DNA from: a bacterium endosymbiont of Escarpia laminata
GTDB lineage: Bacteria > Pseudomonadota > Gammaproteobacteria > Chromatiales > Chromatiaceae
Direction of reading: 5' to 3'
DNA length: 33,229 bases
Assembly (NCBI GenBank): GCA_003660235.1
Contig: QGON01000040.1
Location: forward strand, 1 to 33,229
The notes under the pieces were generated by a model, which was not told the DNA's origin, searched no databases, and saw only the letters and a list, made by a program, of their open reading frames with translations. The translations under genes and the position numbers were made by a program. Shown here in pieces: positions 1-9,700 of the stretch. Positions within the stretch are counted from its first letter, which is position 1. Each line of letters starts with the position of its first letter.

Positions 1-79
1 CTGTCACCTGTCACCTGTCACCTGTCACCTGTCACCTGTCACCTGTCACCTGTCACCTGTCACCTGTCACCTGTCACCT
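1..79. repeat. Heptanucleotide tandem array (CTGTCAC)n
   Basis: Eleven perfect copies of the 7-bp unit CTGTCAC occupy 1-77, followed by a two-base partial copy. The array touches the window edge, so its full length is unknown. Because 7 is not a multiple of 3, each reading direction meets every frame; on the minus strand the unit gives Val-Thr-Gly-Asp-Arg-stop, which supplies the last residues and the stop codon of the neighbouring M16 gene at 60-62. Confidence 0.97.
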
Positions 80-1385
80 TTTTTCCCACCCGAACCGTCA
101 CCATCCGATCCGGATGCACCCGCCGGCGGAACGCACTGCGAATCTGGTCGGCAGTCACCACCTCGATCTTCCCGGTAAAGGTGTCGAGATAGTCCAGAGG
201 CAGGTTGTAGAAACCGATCACCGCCAGGTATTCCACGATCTTGCTGTTGGATGAGATGCGCAGAGGAAATCCTCCGGTGATGTTCTGCTTGGCTGCGATC
301 AACTGCGCTTTCGTCGGCCCATCCTCAACAAACTCCAGCAGGGTATCGGTCAATACCTGCAATGCCAGCTGCGCTTGCGAGTTCTTGGTCTGCAACCCCA
401 GTTGAAACAGGCCAGGCTGGCGCATCAGCAGAAAATAGCTGTAGACGCTATAGGCGAGTCCCCGCTTCTCCCGCACCTCTTCACTCAACAGTGAGACCAG
501 ACCGCTGCCACCCAGGATGTGGTTGCCGACATAGAGGGGGAAGTAGTCCGGATCACCCCGCCGGATACCCGGCTGAGCCACATAGATATGGGATTGGGTG
601 GAGGGAAACTCGATAGTTTCCACCACCGCCTTCTTCAGTGCCGGAACCGGTGGCAGCTGCGGCGAATGTTCACCCGGCTTCAATCCACCGACCACCCGTT
701 GCGCAATTGCTTCCGCCTGCGCGCGATCCACCGCCCCCACAATGGCGACCAGTGCATTACGCGCCACATAGAGCCGTTTGTAGGTGGCCACAATCTCCTT
801 GCGGGTCAGCGCCTTCACCGATGCGGTGGTGCCTTCCGAATCGGCCGCATAAGGGTGGTCGCCATACACCAGACGATAGAGCCGCTTCTTGCCGGTGGTG
901 CCCGGCGACTGCTCATCCTGCAGCAGACCGGCGAGGGTTGCCTGCCGTTCCCGCTCCAGATCTTCCGTATTGAACCCTGGCTGAGCCAGCACCGCCGCCA
1001 GGGTATCCAGTGTGGTATCCAACGCATGCTGTTCGGTGAGGCTGCGCACCGATGCCCAGGCCATATCACGCAGGGAACCCGTATTCAGACTGGAACCCAC
1101 ATTCTCCAACCGTTCGGAGATCTCATTTGCACTCCAATCACCCGCGCCTTCAGTGAGCAGCGTATTGGTCAGGGAGGTCACACCCGGATTGTCCCCGTCG
1201 CGGGCACTTCCCGCATCGAACACTACTCGCACGTCGACCATCGGTATCTCAGGGGCGGGAACATAGAGCACCTTGGCGCCGTTTGCGGTCTGCCAGGTCT
1301 GTATGACCGGCCCTGCCAGCAGACTGCCCGAGAGCAGCCAACCAAGGATCAGCAGCAATAGTTTTGAAAAAAACTTACTTTCCAT
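60..1385 (-). CDS. Exported M16 peptidase-like protein lacking the zinc site
   Basis: A 441-residue protein with an N-terminal signal peptide (about residues 1-24, ending SLLAG) and two M16 (pitrilysin/insulinase) domains. The zinc motif HxxEH is replaced by N74-T-L-L-T78, so it should not hydrolyse peptides by itself. The C-terminal half keeps the Arg/Tyr substrate-binding segment (REKRGLAYSVYSYF), as in non-catalytic subunits of heterodimeric M16 peptidases. Its ATG at 1385 lies inside the end of the upstream active M16 gene (11-bp overlap), which supports translational coupling and a heterodimer in the periplasm. The last five residues and the stop are encoded by the 7-bp tandem array, so the native C-terminus may have been replaced. 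Confidence 0.9.
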   Translation of the reverse strand: MESKFFSKLLLLILGWLLSGSLLAGPVIQTWQTANGAKVLYVPAPEIPMVDVRVVFDAGSARDGDNPGVTSLTNTLLTEGAGDWSANEISERLENVGSSLNTGSLRDMAWASVRSLTEQHALDTTLDTLAAVLAQPGFNTEDLERERQATLAGLLQDEQSPGTTGKKRLYRLVYGDHPYAADSEGTTASVKALTRKEIVATYKRLYVARNALVAIVGAVDRAQAEAIAQRVVGGLKPGEHSPQLPPVPALKKAVVETIEFPSTQSHIYVAQPGIRRGDPDYFPLYVGNHILGGSGLVSLLSEEVREKRGLAYSVYSYFLLMRQPGLFQLGLQTKNSQAQLALQVLTDTLLEFVEDGPTKAQLIAAKQNITGGFPLRISSNSKIVEYLAVIGFYNLPLDYLDTFTGKIEVVTADQIRSAFRRRVHPDRMVTVRVGKKVTGDR

Positions 1386-2739
1386 GTCGACCTCCAGCAG
1401 CGCGACCCTGTTTCACCCCATCCATCGGCTGGGGATCGAGTTTCGCCACAGTCAAATTGTCTTCAATCAGATATTTCCGGGCCACCTGCTGGACCTGCTC
1501 AGCAGTAACCGCCTTCAGATGATCCACATACTCGTCCGCCAGTCGCCAGTCGAGCCCCACCGCCTCCAGACGGCCGATCAGCATCGCCTGGTAGAAGACC
1601 GAATCCTTCTCGAATACCTTGGCCGCAACGATCTGATTGCGCACCCTTGCCAGCTCATCCTGACTGACCAGCTCCGTCTTGAACCGTTCCACCTCAGCCA
1701 GAAGTTCCGCCTCGATCTTAGCGATATCCTTGCCCGGCACCGGTGTGGCGTCCAGCATCAACATACCCGGCAGACGGGAGAAGGCACTGTAGTCCGCATC
1801 CACCGCCGCAGCATTCTTGCTGCCCCGGATCAGGTTACGGGTCAAGCGAGCGCTGCTGCCACCATCCAGCACATAGGAGAGCATCTCCAGCGCATAGGGC
1901 TCCCACGCCTCATCGGCCTTGCCGATCACCGGTGTTTTGAAACCCAGCAGGACATAGGGCTGCCGCGCCGGCGCCTTGACCACGAAGCGTTTGATACCCC
2001 GCTGTTTCGGTTCGACACGGGGCTTGGGCTGGTCGACCTTTTCCGCCTTCAACGGGCCAAAATACTTTTCCGCCAAGGCGAACACTGCCTTGGGTTCCAC
2101 ATCACCCACCACCACCAGGGTGGCGTTGTTCGGGGCATACCATTTGCGGTACCAGGCCTGCAGATCCTCCACCTGCATCGCATCCAGATCTGACATCCAG
2201 CCGATAACGGGGATACGGTAGGGGGAGGCTTCATAGGCACCCGCATTGAACTGCTCATAGGTGAGGGACTGGGGTTTGTCCTCGGTGCGCATGCGGCGCT
2301 CCTCCTTCACCACCTCGACCTCTTTGGCAAACTCTTCCGCCGGCAGGGTCAGATTGCGCATGCGATCCGCCTCCAGCTCGAAGGAGACATGCAGTCTGTC
2401 CTTGGACATGGTCTGAAAGTAGGCGGTGTAGTCACGGCCGGTGAAGGCATTCTCGCTGCCACCGTTGGCGGCAATGATCCGGGAAAACTCTCCCGGCGGG
2501 TGCTTTTCAGTCCCCTTGAACATCATATGTTCCAGCACATGGGAGACACCCGTTATACCACCATGTTCGTAGCTGGAACCGACCTTGTACCAAACCTGGG
2601 AGACCACGATCGGCGCCCGATGGTCCTCTTTTACGATCACCTTGAGACCATTTTTCAGTTGGTGTTCATGGACTTGGGCCTGTACCGCCAGTGCACTCAC
2701 AGAGAGTGTCAGGGCCACAGCAAAAAGCAGTCGATTCAT
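1375..2739 (-). CDS. Exported zinc-dependent M16 peptidase
   Basis: A 454-residue M16 peptidase. The ATG at 2739 is chosen over an in-frame start 24 bp upstream because an AGAGG ribosome-binding site precedes it and the protein then opens with a clean signal peptide (MNRLLFAVALTLSVSALAVQA). The inverted zinc motif is intact: H67-V-L-E70-H71, with a downstream Glu in EVEVVKEERR as likely third ligand. Two M16 domains of about 200 residues follow the signal. The partner gene overlaps its 3' end by 11 bp and lacks the motif, so the pair resembles heterodimeric bacterial M16 proteases. The physiological substrate cannot be read from sequence. Confidence 0.93.
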   Translation of the reverse strand: MNRLLFAVALTLSVSALAVQAQVHEHQLKNGLKVIVKEDHRAPIVVSQVWYKVGSSYEHGGITGVSHVLEHMMFKGTEKHPPGEFSRIIAANGGSENAFTGRDYTAYFQTMSKDRLHVSFELEADRMRNLTLPAEEFAKEVEVVKEERRMRTEDKPQSLTYEQFNAGAYEASPYRIPVIGWMSDLDAMQVEDLQAWYRKWYAPNNATLVVVGDVEPKAVFALAEKYFGPLKAEKVDQPKPRVEPKQRGIKRFVVKAPARQPYVLLGFKTPVIGKADEAWEPYALEMLSYVLDGGSSARLTRNLIRGSKNAAAVDADYSAFSRLPGMLMLDATPVPGKDIAKIEAELLAEVERFKTELVSQDELARVRNQIVAAKVFEKDSVFYQAMLIGRLEAVGLDWRLADEYVDHLKAVTAEQVQQVARKYLIEDNLTVAKLDPQPMDGVKQGRAAGGRHGK

Positions 2740-2993
2740 CAATAAAACCTCTGTGCCAGCCAAAAAAGCAGATCAAAACAGGGTAAATCTGTTTTACATG
2801 CACTTGTCGGCTTGTAAGAATGTCCGTTCGTAAAGTGTGGAACAACTCATCAAGAGCCGTTCGGCACTTCGTTTTTGTATTAGATTGATATCCCAACGGC
2901 ATTGTTCCAAAGCTTGCCGGGATTGTCCAAACAGAAAATTATGAGTGCAGAGAACCGATAGAGTTCCTCACACCAAGCAGGAAAACCTCTTAC
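2740..2993. other. Divergent intergenic region, M16 pair / ftsY
   Basis: This 254-bp spacer must carry promoters for both directions. A 7-bp inverted repeat, AAAACAG (2775-2781) and CTGTTTT (2789-2795), lies 36-56 bp upstream of the M16 start and could be an operator or hairpin. For ftsY, TTGCCG followed after 17 bp by AATTAT (about 2914-2942) is a weak sigma-70 candidate. Neither promoter is convincing by eye. Confidence 0.4.
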
Positions 2994-3980
2994 ATGTTCG
3001 GATTTGGAAAGAAGAAAAAAGCGGAGCAGGCAGCAACGTCTGAACCATCTCCACAAGAGAAACAGGGACTCTTCTCACGTCTCAAAGAGCGTCTTGCGCG
3101 CACCCGCCACAACCTCACCGACGGCCTGGCCGACCTGGTGCTGGGCCGCAAGACCATCGATGATGAACTGCTGGAAGACCTGGAGACCCTGCTGATCACC
3201 GCCGATGTGGGCGTCGATGCCACCAGCCGCATCATCGACGACCTGACCGGGCGGGTCAAACGCAAAGAACTCGACAATCCCGAAGCGCTGAGCCGTCTTC
3301 TCAAGACGCAACTACTCGACATTCTGCAAGCTTGCGATGCACCCCAGGCAAAAGCGGAACAGGATAAACCCCTGGTAGTGTTGATGATTGGCATCAACGG
3401 TGCGGGCAAGACCACCACCATCGGCAAGCTGGCGCGCAAGCTCCAGATGGACGGCGAGAGCGTGATGCTTGCCGCCGGCGATACCTTTCGCGCCGCCGCC
3501 GTTGAGCAGTTGCAGGCCTGGGGCGAACGCAACGAAGTGCCGGTGATCGCCCAGCACACCGGCGCCGATTCCGCGTCGGTCATCTTCGATGCCCTGAAGG
3601 CCGCCACGGCCAGGAAAATCGACGTGTTGATCGCCGACACCGCCGGCCGTCTCCACACCAAGACCAATCTGATGGACGAATTGGCCAAGATCGCCCGGGT
3701 AATGAAGAAGATCGACCCTTCTGCCCCCCACGAGGTGCTGCTGGTGGTCGATGCGGGCACCGGACAAAACGCGGTCAATCAGGCGGTACAATTCAACGAG
3801 ACGGTTGGACTGAGCGGCATCGTCATCACTAAACTGGACGGCACCGCAAAGGGCGGCGTGATCTTCGCCATCGCCGACAAGGTAAAGGTGCCGATCCGTT
3901 TTATCGGCGTCGGCGAGGCCATCGAAGACCTGCGGGAGTTCGATGCCAAAGAGTTTGTGGACGCCCTGTTCGAGCAGTAG
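2994..3980 (+). CDS. ftsY: Signal recognition particle receptor FtsY
   Basis: A 328-residue SRP receptor GTPase that docks SRP-bound ribosomes at the inner membrane. After a short Lys-rich N-terminus comes the four-helix N domain (about residues 25-105), then the NG GTPase domain with P-loop GINGAGKTTT, the DTAGR motif and TKLDGTAKGG. It lacks the long acidic A domain of the Escherichia coli protein, as in many other gammaproteobacteria. AGGA lies 11 bp upstream of the ATG. ftsE starts 5 bp after its stop, so ftsY-ftsE-ftsX form an operon, as in E. coli. Confidence 0.98.
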   Translation: MFGFGKKKKAEQAATSEPSPQEKQGLFSRLKERLARTRHNLTDGLADLVLGRKTIDDELLEDLETLLITADVGVDATSRIIDDLTGRVKRKELDNPEALSRLLKTQLLDILQACDAPQAKAEQDKPLVVLMIGINGAGKTTTIGKLARKLQMDGESVMLAAGDTFRAAAVEQLQAWGERNEVPVIAQHTGADSASVIFDALKAATARKIDVLIADTAGRLHTKTNLMDELAKIARVMKKIDPSAPHEVLLVVDAGTGQNAVNQAVQFNETVGLSGIVITKLDGTAKGGVIFAIADKVKVPIRFIGVGEAIEDLREFDAKEFVDALFEQ

Positions 3981-3985
3981 ATCTG

Positions 3986-4657
3986 ATGATTCACTTCGAT
4001 AACGTCAGCAAGCGCTACCCCGGCGGGCATACCGGCCTGGCTGGCGTCAGTTTCCGTATCGAACCGGGAGAGATGGTCTTCCTCACGGGCCATTCAGGCG
4101 CAGGCAAGAGTACCCTGCTTAAACTGATCGGCCTGCTGGAACGTTCCAGCGGCGGCCAGGTGCACGTCAACGACCGCAATCTCACCCGTCTGAAGAGCAG
4201 TCAGATTCCCTATCATCGGCGCGAGGTGGGGATGATCTTCCAGGATCACCGGCTGCTGAACGACCGTACCGTCTTCGACAACGTGGCACTGCCGCTTGTC
4301 GTTTCTGGCCTGGGGTACAAGGAGATCTCCCGCCGCGTGCATGCAGCACTGGATAAGGTCGGGTTGCTGAACAAAGAGAAGGCTGCGCCGATCACCCTTT
4401 CCGGCGGCGAACAGCAGCGGGTCGGCATCGCCCGCACGGTAGTGAGCAAACCCCCACTGGTGCTGGCGGACGAACCCACCGGCAACCTGGATCCGAAACT
4501 CTCCCAGGAGATCATGGAACTGTTCGGATGGTTCAATCAGGTCGGCGTCACCCTGCTCATCGCCACCCATGATCTCGACCTGATCTCCCGCATGGACAGG
4601 CGCATCCTCACCCTGCACAACGGACAGCTGGTGCAGGACACCGGGAAGACAGAATGA
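3986..4657 (+). CDS. ftsE: Cell division ATP-binding protein FtsE
   Basis: A 223-residue ABC ATPase that works with FtsX at the divisome to activate peptidoglycan amidases through their activators. Visible motifs: Walker [11 protein letters not shown]-loop in IFQDHRLL, signature [13 protein letters not shown], Walker [13 protein letters not shown] and switch His in [10 protein letters not shown]. Its TGA overlaps the ATG of ftsX (ATGA), the usual coupling for this pair. Confidence 0.98.
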   Translation: MIHFDNVSKRYPGGHTGLAGVSFRIEPGEMVFLTGHSGAGKSTLLKLIGLLERSSGGQVHVNDRNLTRLKSSQIPYHRREVGMIFQDHRLLNDRTVFDNVALPLVVSGLGYKEISRRVHAALDKVGLLNKEKAAPITLSGGEQQRVGIARTVVSKPPLVLADEPTGNLDPKLSQEIMELFGWFNQVGVTLLIATHDLDLISRMDRRILTLHNGQLVQDTGKTE

Positions 4658-5616
4658 GCAGGGGGCGCAACAATCCGATGCAGCGCCGTCCGGGATTTCG
4701 TCCCGATATCTGGCTGCAGCGCCATCTTCAGGTGGCACTGGCCAGCCTGGGACGACTTATGAACGCTCCCCTGGGCACCCTGATGACCGCCGCCGTGATC
4801 GGTATCGCCCTTGCCCTGCCCATCGGCCTGCACGTTTTGCTCAACAATCTGCAGAATGTCAGCGGTGGCTGGGAAAGCGGTGCCAGCATCTCCCTTTTCC
4901 TGCAGCAGGAGATCAGCGACAAGCAGGCCACCGCGCTGAGCAAAAAACTCCGTCTGCACCAACGCATCGAATCGATTCAGGTCATCTCCAAGGCATCGGC
5001 GATGGCGGAGTTTCGCCGTCTGAGCGGATTTGGGGACGCCTTGAAGGCCCTCGACAGCAACCCGCTGCCCGCTCTGCTGGTAATCCTGCCAAAGCGCGAA
5101 TACAGCACACCCGAGACGGCCCAATTGCTGGTGCGTGAACTCGGCCTGCTGCCGGAGACCGATATCGTCCAGCTCGACCTGCAGTGGGTACGGCGTCTGC
5201 AGGCGATCACCGAGATCGCCCAGCGAGCGGTGCTTGTACTCGCCACCCTGCTGGGACTGGCGGTGCTGCTGATCATCGGCAATACGATCCGCCTGGAGAT
5301 TCAGAACCGGCACGCTGAAATCGAGATCACCAAACTGATCGGCGCCACCAACGGCTTCATCCGCCGCCCCTTCCTCTACACCGGCCTCTGGTACGGACTC
5401 TTCGGCGGCATCATCGCCTGGCTGCTGGTCGCCATCTCCATCCTGCTCATCAGCGGCCCGGTGGCGGAACTGGCGATGCTCTACCAGAGCGCCTTCGACC
5501 TCTCCTCCCTGGATATCACCACCACCCTGCTGTTGCTTACCGGCAGCGCCGGACTGGGCCTGTTAGGCTCCTGGATCGCGGTGGGGCGGCATTTGAGTGC
5601 GATTGAGCCAAGTTAG
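4654..5616 (+). CDS. ftsX: Cell division protein FtsX
   Basis: A 320-residue integral membrane partner of FtsE. A cytoplasmic N-terminus of about 40 residues is followed by a first membrane segment (about 40-63), a periplasmic extracellular loop of about 125 residues, and three further segments (about 191-211, 245-270 and 292-313), the FtsX/MacB-like topology. The start overlaps the ftsE stop by 4 bp. In E. coli and many relatives rpoH follows directly; here rpoH is displaced to 17455. Confidence 0.97.
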   Translation: MSRGRNNPMQRRPGFRPDIWLQRHLQVALASLGRLMNAPLGTLMTAAVIGIALALPIGLHVLLNNLQNVSGGWESGASISLFLQQEISDKQATALSKKLRLHQRIESIQVISKASAMAEFRRLSGFGDALKALDSNPLPALLVILPKREYSTPETAQLLVRELGLLPETDIVQLDLQWVRRLQAITEIAQRAVLVLATLLGLAVLLIIGNTIRLEIQNRHAEIEITKLIGATNGFIRRPFLYTGLWYGLFGGIIAWLLVAISILLISGPVAELAMLYQSAFDLSSLDITTTLLLLTGSAGLGLLGSWIAVGRHLSAIEPS

Positions 5617-5628
5617 AGTGAATGTCTG

Positions 5629-5653
5629 TGATCGCTCCAACAAACAGCGATCA
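5629..5653 (+). terminator. Hairpin after ftsX (terminator-like)
   Basis: A perfect 8-bp stem TGATCGCT (5629-5636) with AGCGATCA (5646-5653) and a 9-base loop begins 13 bp after the ftsX stop. It has no following T-run, so intrinsic termination is uncertain; it could also stabilise the 3' end of the mRNA. Confidence 0.45.
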
Positions 5654-5866
5654 GTATCGGCTAATCCGTAGTATGTGCTGAGCGTAGCGAAGCGCATCTG
5701 TCACGATTGACATCCTTCGTTTCACTCGGTAATTGCACCAGCCTCCGCTGTTCCATTTCAAGTTATCCATAGTCCTGCCGACAAGGTTTCAGGGGAAGAA
5801 GCGTGTAGATCAATCCACTCACCGCTTCGCTCTATTCTGATGGGCTAATGAGCAGGAGATGACCGA

Positions 5867-6721
5867 ATGCATCGCGGACAAAAGAACCTGATTTGGGACA
5901 AACTGAGTACCCTCTTTCTGCTCACCCTTCTGACACCCGGTTCGCTACTGGCAGCGTCCCTGACGGTGGCCGGCACCGGCGATAGCCAGGCCCTGCTGCG
6001 TAGCATTGCCAAAGCCTATTCCACGGCGCATCCTTCCGAAAAGATTGTGATCCCCGACAGCATCGGCTCCCGAGGCGGGATCCGCGCCCTGACTCTGGGC
6101 AAGGTGCCCATGGCGCGCATCGCCCGGCCCTTAAAGCCAAACGAGGCCAAGCCTGGCCTCAACCAGCACCTCTTCGCCCGCTCGCCAGTCGTGATCGTGC
6201 TCAATCCCTCAGTGAGCGGTCTCAGCGGCCTCTCCAGTGAACAGGTTGTCGGTATCTTCTCCGGCCGCATCACCCGGTGGGAGGATGTGGGCGGTCCACA
6301 GGGGAAGATCTATGTGGTGGAACGTGAGGCAGGGGATTCATCCCGCAGTGTACTGAAAAAGCAGATGCCCGATTTCAAGGATTTCAAACCCGTGGGCAAG
6401 GTCTTTTTCAACACCCAGCAAGCGGCAGACGCTATCGCCTCCCACGCCAACACTATCGGTTTTCTGCCCCTGTCAGAGGCGATTCAGCATAACCTCAGCA
6501 TCATGGCCGTAGATGGAGTTCAACCCAACGAAGCCAGTGTGCAAAGCGGCGCTTATGCCTACGTAACCCCCTTCTATCTGATCTCCCAGGGCCGGCCCGA
6601 GGGATTGGCTCTTCGGTTTCTCGACTACATCTACAGCGACGCCGCGCAGGAACTTATCCGCGAAGCCAGCGTCATTCCGGTCGCCCGGCAAGGGCCTGGT
6701 CCGGCAGGGGCGACCGAGTGA
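5867..6721 (+). CDS. PstS-like periplasmic substrate-binding protein
   Basis: A 284-residue protein with a signal peptide (about residues 1-30, ending SLLAA) and the PBP-like fold of phosphate-binding proteins: an N-terminal LTVAGTGDSQALLRSIAKAY segment, a central SPVVIVLNPS strand, the SSEQVVGIFSGRITRWEDVGG segment typical of PstS relatives, and a C-terminal LRFLDYIYSDAAQELI helix. No pst permease genes follow. Instead its TGA overlaps the GTG start of a Cache-domain hybrid kinase by 4 bp, so its likely job is to present a ligand to that sensor; the ligand (phosphate, another oxyanion or something else) is unknown. AGGAG precedes the ATG. The 250 bp upstream holds the ftsX hairpin and a possible TTGACA (5707-5712) without a clear -10. 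Confidence 0.85.
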   Translation: MHRGQKNLIWDKLSTLFLLTLLTPGSLLAASLTVAGTGDSQALLRSIAKAYSTAHPSEKIVIPDSIGSRGGIRALTLGKVPMARIARPLKPNEAKPGLNQHLFARSPVVIVLNPSVSGLSGLSSEQVVGIFSGRITRWEDVGGPQGKIYVVEREAGDSSRSVLKKQMPDFKDFKPVGKVFFNTQQAADAIASHANTIGFLPLSEAIQHNLSIMAVDGVQPNEASVQSGAYAYVTPFYLISQGRPEGLALRFLDYIYSDAAQELIREASVIPVARQGPGPAGATE

Positions 6722-9700
6722 GCAGAAAAATCGTTAAAGCCAGCGCCTTCAGATTTAACTCCCTGCGCAGCAGGCTGGCTCTATTGCTGACGCTTGTCAT
6801 CCTGGCAGTAGGGCTGCTCATGGCCGCCATCAGTTACCAGCATTTAGCGGTACATATCGACGAGGCGCATCCTAATGTGATGAAGCTCCATGCCGAATCA
6901 GTGGCCGGCAAGATCAAGCTGTTCCTGCGAGAGACCGGGAACATTGTGCGCCAGATCGCCACCAATCCAGCCGTGGAGAAGTACTTTACCAGTGACAACG
7001 TTGTTGCCCTGGAGCGCTATCTTACACAGTTTAGTGAAAGTTACCCGGTTATTGCCTATATCAATTCCACCGGCCAGGAAGAGATCAAGATCGTCGGCGG
7101 TCAGTCCATTATTGACGACATGGTCGATGTCGCCACCACGCCCGCCTTCAAACGCGCTGCATTTGCTCCCAACAAATACGTGGTGGGCGAGTCCCACCAT
7201 GGGGAGCTACCGGAGACACCCCTGCTGGACGTAGCCTACCGTTACGTCAATTTCTTTGATGAGGTAGTCGGCACGATCCGGGCCTCCATCCCCCTCACAA
7301 AGATTCGTAAGATCGTCCATGAAACCCCCCTGGGGAAAGGGGGTTTCTTCATTGTTACTGATGCCTACGGGAAGATCGTCTACAGCCCCTGGAAGGAGGA
7401 CCTGACTACTCAGCTGCATGCCCATAGGGATATAGGACTGGCCCTGGCGGAGCAATTGCAGCAAGGCAATTCAGTCTCCGGGTTCTATGAGCTGTTTGGT
7501 GGGGATTATTTTGTGGTGGGAAACTCGCTAGCTGAATACGGCTGGCAGGTATTCGCAACCATGCCACAGGACAGCTACCTGACGCCTCTGCATGAATTGA
7601 GAGACCAATTGCTGCTGACCACCAGCGCTATCATGCTGCTGGGATTCCTGCTGGCGCTCTACCTCAGCAAAGAGACAGCCAAACCCCTGGTCAAATTCAC
7701 CCAGCTCATCTCCGGCATTGGCGGGCTCACAGATCTGTCGGCCCGCGTTGATCATCCCGGCAAGGACGATGAGCTAGGGCAGTTGGCAAAGGCCTTCAAT
7801 GAGATGTTAACGCGGCTGCAAGCTACCCATGTCGAGATCGAAAATCACCGACGCTTCATCGATCGAATCATGGATTCCATGGATGAAGGGGTGATTGTTC
7901 TCAACAGGCGTGGCCAGATAGAACTGGTCAATCGGGCTGCTCAGGGTCTTACGGGAATGACAGAAGAAAAGCTGCTGGGCGGCGTAATGCGCGGCCTGTT
8001 CGCCGAATCAGCCTGTTTTGCCACCCGCAGTAATGATTCGCAATCCCTGCTGGGTAGCCGCGAGGATAATATCAAGACACTGGACGGGCGACAGATTCCA
8101 GTCATAGTCTCAGGATCTCTGATGGACGGCGACGGCGACGGCGACGGCGACGAGATTAAGGGAATTGTACTGGTGCTACAAGACATCAGTGAACGCAAGC
8201 GTGCTGAAAAACACCAACTTGCCAGGCAGCAGGCTGAGGAAGCAAACAAAGCGAAATCAAACTTCCTCGCCACCATGAGTCATGAGATACGCACCCCCAT
8301 GAACGGGGTATTGGGGATGCTGCACCTGCTGGAGAAGACGCAACTGAGCGACACTCAGAGACGCTATATCACGACCGCGAGCCACTCCAGCGAACTGCTG
8401 CTCTCGGTTATCAATGACATTCTGGATTTTTCCAAGCTGGAGTCCAAAAAGCTGGAACTTGAATCTCTGGCATTCAATCCGATTGTCCTGATCGAGCAGA
8501 CGGCGACGATGCTGGCCAAATCGGCTCACCAAAAAGGCCTTGAATTGATCTGCTCCATAGCACCGGAGGTTCCCTGTGCGATCAAGGGTGACCCCACGCG
8601 CCTGCGCCAGATCCTGACCAACCTTGCCAACAACGCCATCAAATTCACCGAAGCCGGTCAGGTGGCCCTCTATGCCTCCTATACGGACGAGCGGATTTAC
8701 TTTGGCGTTGTCGACACCGGCATCGGCCTGAATGAGGAACAACAAAAAAGCGTATTCGAGGCATTCACCCAAGCCGACAACACCCACACACGCAAGTACG
8801 GCGGCACCGGCCTGGGACTGGCGATCAGCCACGCACTGGTAAAGTCCATGGGCGGCTCTCTCGAACTGACCAGTGCGCCGAAAATCGGCTCTGATTTTCA
8901 TTTTGATCTGCCTGCCGTGGAACCGGACGAGGAGAGCTGTCGTCTCGTGCCCCCTGAATCCTTGTCCTCGAAACGCATCTTGCTGGCAGACGATCAGGTA
9001 AGTACCCGGAACGTCATTGAACGCATGCTGAAAACCTGGGATTTGCAAGAGATTGGCCAGGCAAGCACGGGGAGCGATGCGGTGACCCAAGTCAGAACCG
9101 CAGCAGCCGATAATAAACCCTACGATATCGTCCTTCTGGATGTGGCCATGCCTGGGATCGCGGGCAGCGAACTGGTACAGGCCATCTGCTCCAAAGCCGG
9201 ATCACATAAACTCCGCATCGTGGAGTTGCGTACCCTGAATCAAAGTGAAGAGCCGGTGCCGGGAGTGGATGCCTGGATAAACAAACCGATCAGCCAGTCG
9301 GATCTCTTTGGTACCCTGCTTGAACTCTACGGCGAATCGATCGCTGCTCATGGTTCAAATCATGCAAAAGATGCCCAGGAGTGGTGGTTTGGCGGCAGCA
9401 AACTCTTGTTGGCGGAGGACAACCCCGTCAACCAGGAGGTGGCGACCGAGATACTGACCAGCGCCGGCTTCAGCGTCGATATCCGGGAAAACGGGGCGGA
9501 GGCAGTCGCTGCCGTGCAAGAGAACTCCTACGATGCGGTACTGATGGATATTCAGATGCCTGTCATGGATGGTCTCACTGCGGCCCGGAAAATTCGCGAA
9601 CTCGGCGATGATTACGCGGATCTTCCCATCCTTGCCATGACCGCACACGCACTGACCGGTGATAAGGAGAAGAGCCTGGAAGCGGGAATGAACGGACACA

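Noticed and set aside
1-79. CRISPR-like array
   Set aside because: The units are 7 bp with no spacers; it is a simple tandem repeat.
519-1361. 280-codon plus-strand open frame opposite the inactive M16 gene
   Set aside because: His/Arg-rich shadow of a clear M16 protein; no signal or ribosome-binding site.
2990-3778. Long minus-strand open frame (262 codons) across ftsY
   Set aside because: It mirrors a strongly coding GC-rich gene on the plus strand, has low-complexity Ser/Arg-rich sequence and no family motif; it is a shadow frame.
5707-5735. Sigma-70 promoter for the PstS-like gene
   Set aside because: TTGACA is present but the hexamer 17-18 bp later (TAATTG or AATTGC) is a poor -10, so no promoter is called.
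8257-9090. 277-codon minus-strand open frame inside the membrane kinase
   Set aside because: It lies fully within the conserved HisKA-HATPase-REC coding sequence and has no recognisable motif.
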